Assembly (NCBI GenBank): GCA_041629655.1
Contig: JBFKMV010000050.1
Location: 1 to 27,806 of the forward strand
Direction of reading: 5' to 3'
Source of the DNA: JBFKMV01 sp041629655
Lineage (GTDB): Bacteria; Acidobacteriota; Polarisedimenticolia; Polarisedimenticolales; Polarisedimenticolaceae
Length of the DNA stretch: 27,806 bases
Positions 8,184 through 16,413 of this stretch are shown in pieces (position 1 is the first letter of the stretch; every line of letters begins with the position of its first letter). The notes beneath the pieces are model-generated. The model saw only the letters and a list, made by a program, of their open reading frames with translations. It did no database searches and had not been told where the DNA came from. Position numbers and translations under genes: made by a program.

Positions 8184-8660
8184 TCAGGAGCCGTCGCCGC
8201 CGGTCAACGCTTCCCGCACCAGCCGGTTGACCAGCTTGCCGTCGGCGCGACCCCCCAGCTGCGGCATGACCTGCTTCATCACCGCACCGATGTCCCGCGG
8301 CGAGGCGGCGCCGGTGGCCTCGACGGCCGCGCGCACGATGCGCTTGATCTCGTCCTCGCCGAGCTGCCGGGGCAGGTACTCCTGGATGATCGCGAGCTCC
8401 GCCTCCTCGGCCCGGGCCAGCTCCTCGCGGCCGCCCTGCCGGTAGGCCTCGATCGACTCGCGCCGCTGCTTGGCGTAGCTCGCGATGGCGCGGAGCGCCT
8501 CGTCGTCCTCGAGCGTGTAGTCGAGTCCGTGTTTACCGCGGCCGGCGACCTCGGCTTCCTGCAGCTTCGAGCGCAGCATCCGGATCACGCCCAGCCGCGC
8601 CTTGTCGCCGGACTTCATCGCCGCCTTCTGGTCCTGGCCCAGACGCTCCTTGATCGTCAT
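8184..8660 (-). CDS. yqeY: GatB/YqeY domain-containing protein
   Basis: A 158-residue soluble protein of the YqeY family, close to the usual 147-150. It has the N-terminal helical part (MTIKERLGQDQKAAMKSGDK, RLGVIRMLRSKLQEAEV), the middle RQGGREELARAEEAELAIIQEYLP, and the C-terminal part SPRDIGAVMKQVMPQLGGRADGKLVNRLV typical of the tail domain shared with GatB, the amidotransferase subunit acting on mischarged tRNA. The function of free-standing YqeY proteins is not settled; a role with tRNA is inferred from the GatB homology. ATG at 8660 is supported by GGAGG seven bases upstream. It sits 50 bp behind trkH and four bases ahead of atl, all in one direction. Confidence 0.94.
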   Translation of the reverse strand: MTIKERLGQDQKAAMKSGDKARLGVIRMLRSKLQEAEVAGRGKHGLDYTLEDDEALRAIASYAKQRRESIEAYRQGGREELARAEEAELAIIQEYLPRQLGEDEIKRIVRAAVEATGAASPRDIGAVMKQVMPQLGGRADGKLVNRLVREALTGGDGS

Positions 8661-8710
8661 CGCCTGCCCTCCGGACCGTTCCATTCTAGCCGAGCCGCGG
8701 GGCCCGCCGC

Positions 8711-10156
8711 TCACTGACGCCGCCACAGGAACAGCAGCACCAGCACGGTGTACAGCTCCAGCCGCCCGACGATCATCAGCACCGTCAGGGTGATCTTCGC
8801 GGTCGGATCCAGCGCGGCGTAGTTCTGCATCGGCCCCACCGCGCCGAAGCCCGGCCCGATGTTGCCGAGACAGGCGGCCGAGGCCGAAAACGCGCTGACC
8901 AGATCCAGCCCGGTGAACGACAGCACCAGGCCGCCGGTGCCGAACAGGCCGAGGAACAACAGCATGAACGTCGTCACCGAGGTCACCACGTCGGCCGGCA
9001 CCGCCTTGTCGCCGATCCGCACCGGCAGCACCGCCCGCGGCCGCAGCAGCTGCTTCAAGTCGATGCTCAGCTTCTTCAGCAGGATCATCGCGCGAATCAC
9101 CTTGACCGACCCGCCGGTGGAACCGGTGCAGCCGCCGACGAACATCAACAGGAACAGCAGTGCCCGCGAGAATTCCGGCCACAGGTCGAAATCGGCGGTC
9201 GCGAAACCGGTCGTGGTGACGATCGAGACGGCCTGGAACGCGGCGAGCCGCAGCGCCACCAGGAGATTCGTCTCGTGGCCCTGCACCAGCAGGTCGGTCG
9301 CGACCAGCAGGGAGGCGCCGGCCAGGATTCCGGCGTACAGCCGGAACTCCGGGTCCCGGAACAGCCGCCCCGGCCGGCCCCGCAGCACGTGGAAGTGCAG
9401 CGCGAAGTTCGCGCCCGCGAGCAGCATGAACAACGTGATCGCGATCTCCACGCCGGGCAGGCCGTAGGCCCCGACGCTCGCGTTTTTGGTCGAGAAGCCT
9501 CCGGTGGCCATCGTGGCGAAGGCGTGGTTGAGCGCGTCGAGCGGCCCCAGTCCCAGCGCCCACAGCGTGAGGAACGCCGCGGCGGTGATCAGGGCGTACA
9601 GGCCCCACAGCGTCTTGGCGGTCTGCGCGATCCGCGGCGTCAGCTTCTCCTGCATCGGTCCCGGCGCCTCGGCGCCGAGCAGCTCCATCCCGCCGACCGC
9701 GAGCTTGGGCAGGATCGCGATGCCCAGAACGATGATGCCCATTCCGCCCAGCCACTGCGTCAACGAGCGCCACAGCAGCAGGCTGGCCGGTTCGGCCTCG
9801 ATGTCGGTGAGGATCGAGGCTCCGGTGGTGGTGAACCCGGAAACCGACTCGAACCACCCGTCGATGAAGAACTGCGGACCCTTGACGAAGATGTACGGCA
9901 GCGCTCCGGCAAACGACGCGGTGACCCAGGCCGCCGTCACCAGCAGGAACGCCTCGCTGCGGCCGAAGGCGAAGCCCTCCTCCTGCCGGAACGAGCGTTC
10001 GAGCGCCAGCCCCATCGTGCCGACGAAACCGGCCGCGTAGAGGAACGGCCAGGGGTCCTCGGCGTTCAGCCCCGCCACGGCGGCGGGCACCAGCAACGCG
10101 CCGGCCAGCGCCAGCAGCAGCCGGCCGAGCAGGAACACCACGCCGGGCAGGTTCAT
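8711..10156 (-). CDS. trkH: Trk-type potassium uptake channel subunit TrkH
   Basis: The 481-residue membrane protein matches TrkH (about 483 residues) along its length. It has four pore-loop repeats with selectivity-filter-like segments: GFTTTGAS, FATMATGGFST, SIVTTTGFAT and ACLGNIGPGFG, each followed by a transmembrane helix, and the FVGGCTGSTGGSVKVIR stretch that marks TrkH/KtrB proteins. It would form the K+-conducting dimer in the inner membrane, gated by the TrkA ring. Its ATG overlaps the trkA stop by four bases (ATGA), tying the two to one transcript and fixing the start. The C-terminus LFLWRRQ is the normal end. Confidence 0.97.
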   Translation of the reverse strand: MNLPGVVFLLGRLLLALAGALLVPAAVAGLNAEDPWPFLYAAGFVGTMGLALERSFRQEEGFAFGRSEAFLLVTAAWVTASFAGALPYIFVKGPQFFIDGWFESVSGFTTTGASILTDIEAEPASLLLWRSLTQWLGGMGIIVLGIAILPKLAVGGMELLGAEAPGPMQEKLTPRIAQTAKTLWGLYALITAAAFLTLWALGLGPLDALNHAFATMATGGFSTKNASVGAYGLPGVEIAITLFMLLAGANFALHFHVLRGRPGRLFRDPEFRLYAGILAGASLLVATDLLVQGHETNLLVALRLAAFQAVSIVTTTGFATADFDLWPEFSRALLFLLMFVGGCTGSTGGSVKVIRAMILLKKLSIDLKQLLRPRAVLPVRIGDKAVPADVVTSVTTFMLLFLGLFGTGGLVLSFTGLDLVSAFSASAACLGNIGPGFGAVGPMQNYAALDPTAKITLTVLMIVGRLELYTVLVLLFLWRRQ

Positions 10157-11484
10157 CGGCCGCGGAACATCTTCTCGAGCGACGGGAGCGTGTCGCTCAG
10201 CGTGAACACCACCGCGCGGTCGCCTTCCTTGAACTCGAACTTGCCCCCGGGCACGAACAGCTCGTCGCCGCGCATCACCGCGCCCACGATCGCCGAGCGC
10301 GGGAAGCTGAGCCGCTCCAGCGGTTGCCGGAGCACCTTGGCCCGGGCCGGGACCTTGAACTCGACGACCTCGGCGTCCCCTCCCGCCACCAGGTCCAGGC
10401 TGACGATCTCGCTGCGGTGCACCATGCGCAGGGCGTAGCCCGCGGTCATCATGCGCGGTGAGATCGGCAGATCGACCCGGACCGCTCGCAGGACGTTGCG
10501 GAACTCCGGACGCTGGTAAAGCGCGATCGCGGTTCGCGCGCCCAGCTCGCGCGCCAGCAGCGAGGACAGGATGTTCGTCTCGTCGCCCTGCGTCGCGGCG
10601 ACGAAGTAGTCGGCCTCGGCGATGCTGGCCTCGCGGAGCACCGCCGGGTCGGTGGCGTCCCCGCGCAGCACCAGCGCCCGCGGGAGGTCGGCCGCCAGCT
10701 CGTTGGCCCGGCGCGAGCTGCGCTGGATCACCGTGACCTCGACGTGGTCCTTGATCAACAGGTTCGACAGGAAACGCCCGACGTGCCCGCCGCCGGCGAT
10801 CACCACGCGCCGGGTCGGTCGCGACTCCACCCCGATCGACTGCAGGTAGTCGGAGACGGTCTCCGCCCCGCCGACGGCGTACAACACGTCGCCCCTCAGC
10901 AGCTCGGTATCGCCACGCGGGATGATCGTCTGGCCGGCGCGGTGGATCCCGACCAGGATCCAGCCGGCGGGTCCGCGGAGCTGCTTGAGCGGGCGGCCGT
11001 AGATGTCCGCGCCGCGCGACGGTCGCGTCTGCAGCAGCAGCAGCTTTCCGCGGGCGAAGAAGTGGGCCTTGCTGGCCCCGGGCACCCGCGTCAGGCCGTG
11101 GATCTCCTCGGCCACGAGCCGTTCGGGGTACAGCGCGACGATCTCGGGGTCGTTGGAGACCAGCGGGTTGCGGCCGTGGTAGGGCTGGCCCAACCGCACC
11201 ACGGCCCGGCTCGCGCCGAGCGCCCGGGCGGTCATCGCGGAGAGCAGGTTCGACGCGTCCTCGTTGGACACGGAGAAGAACAGGTCGGCGGCCTGGACCC
11301 CGTGCGATTCGAGCAGCGTCGGGTTGCAGCCGTCGCCGGACACCACCAGCACGTCGAGCTGGGTCTGGAGCTTGCGGACCTTCTCGCGGTCGCGCTCGAT
11401 GACGACGAGATCGTGACCTTCGCGAGTCAGGGACGCCGCGATGTGGACCCCCACCTCGCCGGCGCCGACGATGAAGATCTTCAT
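10153..11484 (-). CDS. trkA: Trk potassium uptake regulatory subunit TrkA
   Basis: The 443-residue cytoplasmic protein has the doubled RCK layout of TrkA (usual length about 458). The first Rossmann domain starts MKIFIVGAGEVGVHIA with the acidic ribose-binding end LVVIERD and VVSGDGCNPTLL; the second starts RRVVIAGGGHVGRFLS with VTVIQRS and LVLRGDATDPAVL. Each is followed by a TrkA_C-like domain (KLLLLQTRPSRGADIYGRPL and VVEFKVPARAKVLRQPLERL). It binds NAD(H)/ATP and gates TrkH, the next gene. The ATG at 11484 gives the normal N-terminus; the frame stays open far upstream but has no domain there. No Shine-Dalgarno is visible; an ATCGTA (TACGAT on this strand) box at 11493-11498 lies so close to the ATG that a nearly leaderless transcript is possible. 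Confidence 0.97.
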   Translation of the reverse strand: MKIFIVGAGEVGVHIAASLTREGHDLVVIERDREKVRKLQTQLDVLVVSGDGCNPTLLESHGVQAADLFFSVSNEDASNLLSAMTARALGASRAVVRLGQPYHGRNPLVSNDPEIVALYPERLVAEEIHGLTRVPGASKAHFFARGKLLLLQTRPSRGADIYGRPLKQLRGPAGWILVGIHRAGQTIIPRGDTELLRGDVLYAVGGAETVSDYLQSIGVESRPTRRVVIAGGGHVGRFLSNLLIKDHVEVTVIQRSSRRANELAADLPRALVLRGDATDPAVLREASIAEADYFVAATQGDETNILSSLLARELGARTAIALYQRPEFRNVLRAVRVDLPISPRMMTAGYALRMVHRSEIVSLDLVAGGDAEVVEFKVPARAKVLRQPLERLSFPRSAIVGAVMRGDELFVPGGKFEFKEGDRAVVFTLSDTLPSLEKMFRGR

Positions 11485-11559
11485 GGGCGGCGATCGTAGC
11501 ATTTCCGGGCTAACGAGGGATGGTGGAGTGACTTGGGTCGGACCCCGGCAACTAAGCGG

Positions 11560-11588
11560 TTGACGCGGTGCAGCGATCGACCGATAAA
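11560..11588 (+). promoter_or_regulatory. Putative sigma-70-type promoter for the metalloprotease run
   Basis: In the 181-bp divergent gap between trkA and the metalloprotease gene, TTGACG at 11560-11565 is followed after exactly 17 bases by GATAAA at 11583-11588. These match five and four of six consensus positions. Transcription would start near 11595, leaving a leader of about 70 bases before the ATG at 11666. No operator or riboswitch-like structure was recognised. Confidence 0.42.
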
Positions 11589-11665
11589 GAGTAGTGTCAA
11601 TAGCTATGCGACCGGCCGGGCCGGCGGCCGGCAAGCGGGGCGGAATCCGTCCCAGGGGGGAATCC

Positions 11666-14600
11666 ATGGCCGATCGGAGCTTTCGGGGTGGACCGCGCGC
11701 GGTCCGCGGTGTTCTTGTGCTGATCGCTTGCGGGCTCGCCGTCTCGGTCGTCCAGGCGATCGCGATCCATCGCGAGCCGACACGGTTCGAGGACAAGCTG
11801 CGGGCGCGACCCGGCGGCGTCGCGGCCGTGACCGCGCTGCCGTTGTCCGAGCTGTCGCCGGCCGATGCGCTGCGGCAAGGCTGGGAGCGTTTCGCCGCGG
11901 AGCGCGAGGCGGCCTGGCAGGTCCGGCTCGACACGCGCTCCGGGTTGCCGACCCTGGCCTGGGGCCGCGGGATCCCGTGGATCGCCGGCCGCGGCAACGA
12001 GCTGGCCGCCGATCCGGAGGATGGTCTGCCGAAGCTCGAAGCGCTGGCTCGCAAGATGATCCGTGACAACCCGAACCTGCTCGGCCGCTTCGGCGACGAG
12101 CTGGTCCTGGACAGCGCGGCCTCGGGACCGCTCGGAGCCCACGGGTGGCAGGTCACGTTCCGGCAGGTCGTGGACGGCGTGCCGGTCGAGGGAGCTCGCT
12201 ACGATTTCCACGTCGCTCACGGCAACCTCGTCTCGTTCGGCGCCACGCGCTGGGGCGCCGTGACCGTGGCGACCGCGCCCACGCTGTCGGTCGACGAGGC
12301 GCGCGCAGCGCTGGCGGCCTACCTCGGCGACACCTCCGGCCTGGTCGAGACCTCGCCGCCCGCGCTGAGCCTGGTGCCGCTCGATCCGCGGGGCCTCGAC
12401 GCCGCGCCGTGGAGCGGCCAGCGCGGCCGCGGGCTGGTCCACCGGCTGGTGTGGCGGTTCCGGATGGTCGAGCCCGGCGCGCCCCCGACCTGGGTCGCCG
12501 AGATCGACGCCCACGACGGGGCCGTGCTCGCCTTGTGGGACGACACGCAGTACGAGCGGATCCAGGGCGGCGTGTACCCGATCACCAACACCAACGCCCC
12601 CGGCGACCCCAGCTCGGCGGAGCAGCCGTTCTTCCCGCTGCCCTTCGTCGACTACTCCGAGGACGGCGGCGCGACGCAGCTCACCGGCGACTTCGGCCTG
12701 TACCAGTGCAACCTGATCGGCTCGACGATCGAAACCACGCTGACCGGGCAGTACGTGCGGGTCAACGACAACTGCGGCCCGATCTCGGAGGTCGGCAGCT
12801 GCGACGGCGCGCTCGACCTCGACGTCAGCGCGGGCACCAACTGTGTGGTGCCCGCCGGGTCCTCGGCCGGCAACACCCACGCCTCGCGCAGCAGCTACTA
12901 CCACCTCAACCGGATCATCCAGAAGGCGCAGTTCTGGCTGCCCTCCAACACCTGGCTGCAGCAGCGGCTGAACGACAACGTCAACATCGGCAGCACCTGC
13001 AACGCGTTCTGGAACGGCTCGGTCAACTTCTACCGGCGCGGCGGCGGCTGCGGCAACACCGCGGAGCTGCAGGCCGTGGTGACCCACGAGTGGGGCCACG
13101 GCATGGACCAGAACGACGGCGGCGGCTACGACAACCCGTCCGAGGCCTACGCCGACGTGGTGGCGATCCTCGAGGCGCGCGAGTCCTGCGTCGGCCGCGG
13201 CTTCTTCGAGAGCGGCACCTGCTCGGGCTACGGCGACACGTGTCTCGAGTGCACCGGGATCCGCGAGATGGACTGGGACAAGCGCCAGGACCACACGCCG
13301 GCCACGCCGAGCGGCTTCGAGCAGTCGTACTGCCCGAGCGGCGGCGGCCCGTGCGGCAGCGCGGTCCACTGCGCGAGCTACGTGCCGTCCGAAACGATCT
13401 ACGACCTCGCGGCCCGCGACCTGCCGGCGGCGGGGATGGACGCCGACACCGCCTGGCAGGTCGCCGAGCGGATGTTCTACCTGTCGCGGGACGGCTCCGG
13501 CGGCGACGCCTTCAACTGCTCGCTTCCCGACTCCGACAGCTGCACCGCCAACTCGTGGTTCCACAAGCTGCGCGTGGTCGACGACGACGACGGCAACCTC
13601 GACAACGGGACCCCCAACGCCGCCGCGATCTTCGCCGCGTTCGACCGCCACGACATCGCCTGCGGCAATGCCGGGGACGCCAGCAACCAGAGCAGCTCGG
13701 CCTGCCCGACGCTGGCCCCGCCGGTGCTGACGGCGACCGCGCTGACCAACGCGGTCGAGCTGAGCTGGGACAGCCAGCCCGACGCCGCGAGCTACTACGT
13801 GTTGCGCAACGAGATGGGCTGCGACCGCAGCCAGCTCGTCGTCGACCAGGTCGCCGGCACCACGCTGACCGACGACGGGCTGGGCAACGAGTTCGAGCTG
13901 TTCTACCGCGTCCAGCCGGTCGGCACCAACGGCTCGTGCGTCGGCCCGGTCTCGGACTGCGTCGCCGCGACGCCGCGCGCGTTCGCGGGCAAGATCCGTT
14001 TCCGGCGCGCCGCTTTCGCCTGCGACGGCATGGTCGAGCTGCGGCTCGAGGACGTCAACGTCGGCGCGGCGAGCGTCAACGTCGAGGTGTTCTCCGACAC
14101 CGAGACCACGCGCGAGACGGTCGTGCTGACCGAGACGCAGCCCGGCTCCGGGCTGTACCTGGGCGAGATGCCCTCGGACACCGGCCCGCCGGTGCCGGGC
14201 GACGGTGTGCTGTCGTTCGTCGACGGGGACCTGTTGACCGTCGAGTACACCGACGCCGACGACGGCGCCGGCGGCTCCGGCATCGTCCGCCAGCACACGG
14301 CGAGCGGCGACTGCTCGGGCCCGGCGATCCTCAACGTGCGCGAGGAGAACATCACGCTGTCCTCGGCCAGCATCCTCTGGGAGACCGACGAGCTGGCGAA
14401 CACCGTGCTGCGCTGGGGCGAGACGACGCCTCCGGATCAGGTCGAGGGCGGCGCGGACCGCAGCACCACGCACCGGATCGACCTGTCCGGGTTGGCCGAG
14501 TGCACGGTGTACTACTACGAGGTGGAGTCCACCGATCCGGCGTTGAACACCACGCTGGACGACTTCGGCGGCGCCTACTACCGCTTCGAGACGTTGGGCG

Positions 14601-16396
14601 ACTTCGGCAACGGGCCGCAGCCGTGCCACGCCGGCCAGGTCGACCTGGGAGCCGGGGTCTACTCCTGCTCGGACACGATCGACTTCCAGGTCGTCGATCT
14701 CGACCTCAACCTCGATTCGGCCTTCGCCGACATCGTCGAGCTGACGGTCACCAGCAGCACCGAGACCGAGCCCGAGGTCATCGTGGCCACCGAGACCGGG
14801 CCGAACACCTCGATCTTCACCGGCTCGATCGCGACGGCCACCGGCGCCCCGCTGCCGGACGGCGTGTTGCAGGTCGCCGACGGCGACGTGATCACCGTGA
14901 CCTACCGCGACCAGGACGACGGCACCGGGCTGCCGGCGCTGTCGTTCGACACCTCGCTGGCCGATTGCTCCGGCCCGGCGATCTCGGGGCTCGTGGTCGA
15001 CACGATCACCAACGCGCGGGCCACGATCCGCTGGAACACCGACGAGAACGCCGACACGCTCGTCGAGTGGGGGCCGACCCCGGCGCTGGGCCAGGCGGTG
15101 TCCTCGGGCGCACTGACGCTCACGCACGCGGTGGCGATCAACCAGTTCGATTCGTGCGGCACGTTCTACTTCCGGGTCACGAGCACGGACGCGGAAGGCA
15201 ACACGACGGTCGCCGACGCGGGCGGCCAGCCGTTCGCGTTCCAGACCTTCCAGATCCCGGGCCTGTATCACCTCGACGACTTCGAAAACGGCGGCGCGGG
15301 CTGGACGCTCCAGGGCGAGTGGGAGGTCGGGCCGCCGCAGGGGCTCGGCGGCTCCACGGGCGTCGACGATCCCGCCGCGGCGTACAACAACGGCGCCATC
15401 CTCGGTCACGACCTGAGCGGCCAGGGGGCGTTCCCCGGCGACTACGAGCCGGCGAGCAACGAGATCGCCCGGTCGCCGACCCTCGACGGATCCGGCTGGA
15501 CCAACACCACGCTGATCTACCACCGGCAGCTCAACACGGGTAACGGCGACAACGCGTCGCTGTGGCTCCACACCGACGGCGTTTCGCGGCCGCTGTTCCT
15601 GACCCTCGGTGACCCGGTGAGCGAGTCGGACTACCAGGTCGTGAACGTCGACATCTCCACCTTCGCCGACGGAGCGTCGACGGTCTACCTGGAATTCCGC
15701 CAGACTGCCGATGTCTCGGGCAACCACTCCGGCTGGAACGTCGACGACGTGATCCTCAAGGACGGCACGTTGCCGGACTTCGGCGCGTGCCTGGACTGCG
15801 GGGTCGCGCCCGCCTTCGCGGGTGCGGTGGCGGCCGCCGACAACAACGCCTGCGGCGCCGACGGCGTCACCGTGTCCTGGGACGCCGCGGCGGCCTGGGG
15901 CAGCGGCGGCAGCGGGACCTACGCGGTGTACCGCGACACGGCGCCCGGATTCGAGCCGTCCGGCCTCAACCTGGTCGCGAGCGGCGTTGCCGGCACGTCC
16001 TACAACGACCTCACCGCGCCGACCGACCAGGACCTGTGGTACGTGGTGCGGGCCGAGAACGACGACAACTGCGGGGTCGGCCCGAACAACGGCGGTCTGA
16101 CCGACGACAACACGATCTACGTGCCGGTGTCCGAGAGCACCAGCCAGCCGCTGCCCGGCGAGGTCGTGCTGCGGGCCGACCTGGTCAACAAGGCCCACGT
16201 GCGCGTGTCGTGGGACGCGGTCGCGTCCGCGGCTTCGTACCGGGTGCTGCGGTCGGAGATGCCGCAGCGCGAGACCTTCGCCCAGCTGGACGAGGTCGGG
16301 GCACTGGTCTTCGAGGACCTCAACCAGGGCGGCAACGCCAGCTCGTTCTTCTACCTGGTGACCGCGGTCAACGCCTGCGGCGACGAGGGTCCGTAA
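11666..16396 (+). CDS. Large secreted zinc metalloprotease (HEXXH...E) with FTP-like propeptide and fn3/binding domains
   Basis: The 1576-residue product starts at an ATG with AGGGGGG six bases upstream. Order of parts: N-terminal signal/anchor helix (about 14-32); a propeptide with FTP/PepSY-like features (about 135-220, VDGVPVEGARYDFHVAHG and SVDEARAALAAYLG); a Cys-rich catalytic domain (about 300-680) with H474-E-W-G-H478 and E493 in NPSEAYADVV, giving a gluzincin-type HEXXH-14-E zinc site, and a C-terminal DDDDGNLDNGTPN loop that could bind calcium; an fn3 domain (about 684-770); two tandem copies of a roughly 200-residue cassette (774-1195); a jelly-roll/MAM-like domain (about 1200-1373, DDFENGGAGWTLQGEWEVG...WNVDDVIL); and two fn3 domains to the end. 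The fold group resembles M36/M4-like proteases, but the exact family is not identified. It heads a five-gene run and was probably secreted to act outside or on the surface. Confidence 0.9.
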   Translation: MADRSFRGGPRAVRGVLVLIACGLAVSVVQAIAIHREPTRFEDKLRARPGGVAAVTALPLSELSPADALRQGWERFAAEREAAWQVRLDTRSGLPTLAWGRGIPWIAGRGNELAADPEDGLPKLEALARKMIRDNPNLLGRFGDELVLDSAASGPLGAHGWQVTFRQVVDGVPVEGARYDFHVAHGNLVSFGATRWGAVTVATAPTLSVDEARAALAAYLGDTSGLVETSPPALSLVPLDPRGLDAAPWSGQRGRGLVHRLVWRFRMVEPGAPPTWVAEIDAHDGAVLALWDDTQYERIQGGVYPITNTNAPGDPSSAEQPFFPLPFVDYSEDGGATQLTGDFGLYQCNLIGSTIETTLTGQYVRVNDNCGPISEVGSCDGALDLDVSAGTNCVVPAGSSAGNTHASRSSYYHLNRIIQKAQFWLPSNTWLQQRLNDNVNIGSTCNAFWNGSVNFYRRGGGCGNTAELQAVVTHEWGHGMDQNDGGGYDNPSEAYADVVAILEARESCVGRGFFESGTCSGYGDTCLECTGIREMDWDKRQDHTPATPSGFEQSYCPSGGGPCGSAVHCASYVPSETIYDLAARDLPAAGMDADTAWQVAERMFYLSRDGSGGDAFNCSLPDSDSCTANSWFHKLRVVDDDDGNLDNGTPNAAAIFAAFDRHDIACGNAGDASNQSSSACPTLAPPVLTATALTNAVELSWDSQPDAASYYVLRNEMGCDRSQLVVDQVAGTTLTDDGLGNEFELFYRVQPVGTNGSCVGPVSDCVAATPRAFAGKIRFRRAAFACDGMVELRLEDVNVGAASVNVEVFSDTETTRETVVLTETQPGSGLYLGEMPSDTGPPVPGDGVLSFVDGDLLTVEYTDADDGAGGSGIVRQHTASGDCSGPAILNVREENITLSSASILWETDELANTVLRWGETTPPDQVEGGADRSTTHRIDLSGLAECTVYYYEVESTDPALNTTLDDFGGAYYRFETLGDFGNGPQPCHAGQVDLGAGVYSCSDTIDFQVVDLDLNLDSAFADIVELTVTSSTETEPEVIVATETGPNTSIFTGSIATATGAPLPDGVLQVADGDVITVTYRDQDDGTGLPALSFDTSLADCSGPAISGLVVDTITNARATIRWNTDENADTLVEWGPTPALGQAVSSGALTLTHAVAINQFDSCGTFYFRVTSTDAEGNTTVADAGGQPFAFQTFQIPGLYHLDDFENGGAGWTLQGEWEVGPPQGLGGSTGVDDPAAAYNNGAILGHDLSGQGAFPGDYEPASNEIARSPTLDGSGWTNTTLIYHRQLNTGNGDNASLWLHTDGVSRPLFLTLGDPVSESDYQVVNVDISTFADGASTVYLEFRQTADVSGNHSGWNVDDVILKDGTLPDFGACLDCGVAPAFAGAVAAADNNACGADGVTVSWDAAAAWGSGGSGTYAVYRDTAPGFEPSGLNLVASGVAGTSYNDLTAPTDQDLWYVVRAENDDNCGVGPNNGGLTDDNTIYVPVSESTSQPLPGEVVLRADLVNKAHVRVSWDAVASAASYRVLRSEMPQRETFAQLDEVGALVFEDLNQGGNASSFFYLVTAVNACGDEGP
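13985..15250 (+). repeat. Tandem duplicated two-domain cassette inside the metalloprotease
   Basis: Two copies, about 13985-14590 and 14626-15250, share the same order. Each has a beta domain with matching stations (copy 1 VELRLEDVNVG, SDTETTRETVVLTET, DGVLSFVDGDLLTVEYTDADDG; copy 2 IDFQVVDLDLN, SSTETEPEVIVATET, DGVLQVADGDVITVTYRDQDDG), then DCSGPAI, then an fn3-like domain (ASILWETDELANTVLRWG versus ATIRWNTDENADTLVEWG). The copies are clearly diverged in protein and DNA, so the duplication is old and under selection. Confidence 0.8.
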
Positions 16397-16413
16397 CGGG
16401 AACCACGATCCGT

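Noticed and set aside
12145..15543. Second plus-strand long frame within the metalloprotease
   Set aside because: Arg-rich out-of-frame reading of the same DNA with no domain.
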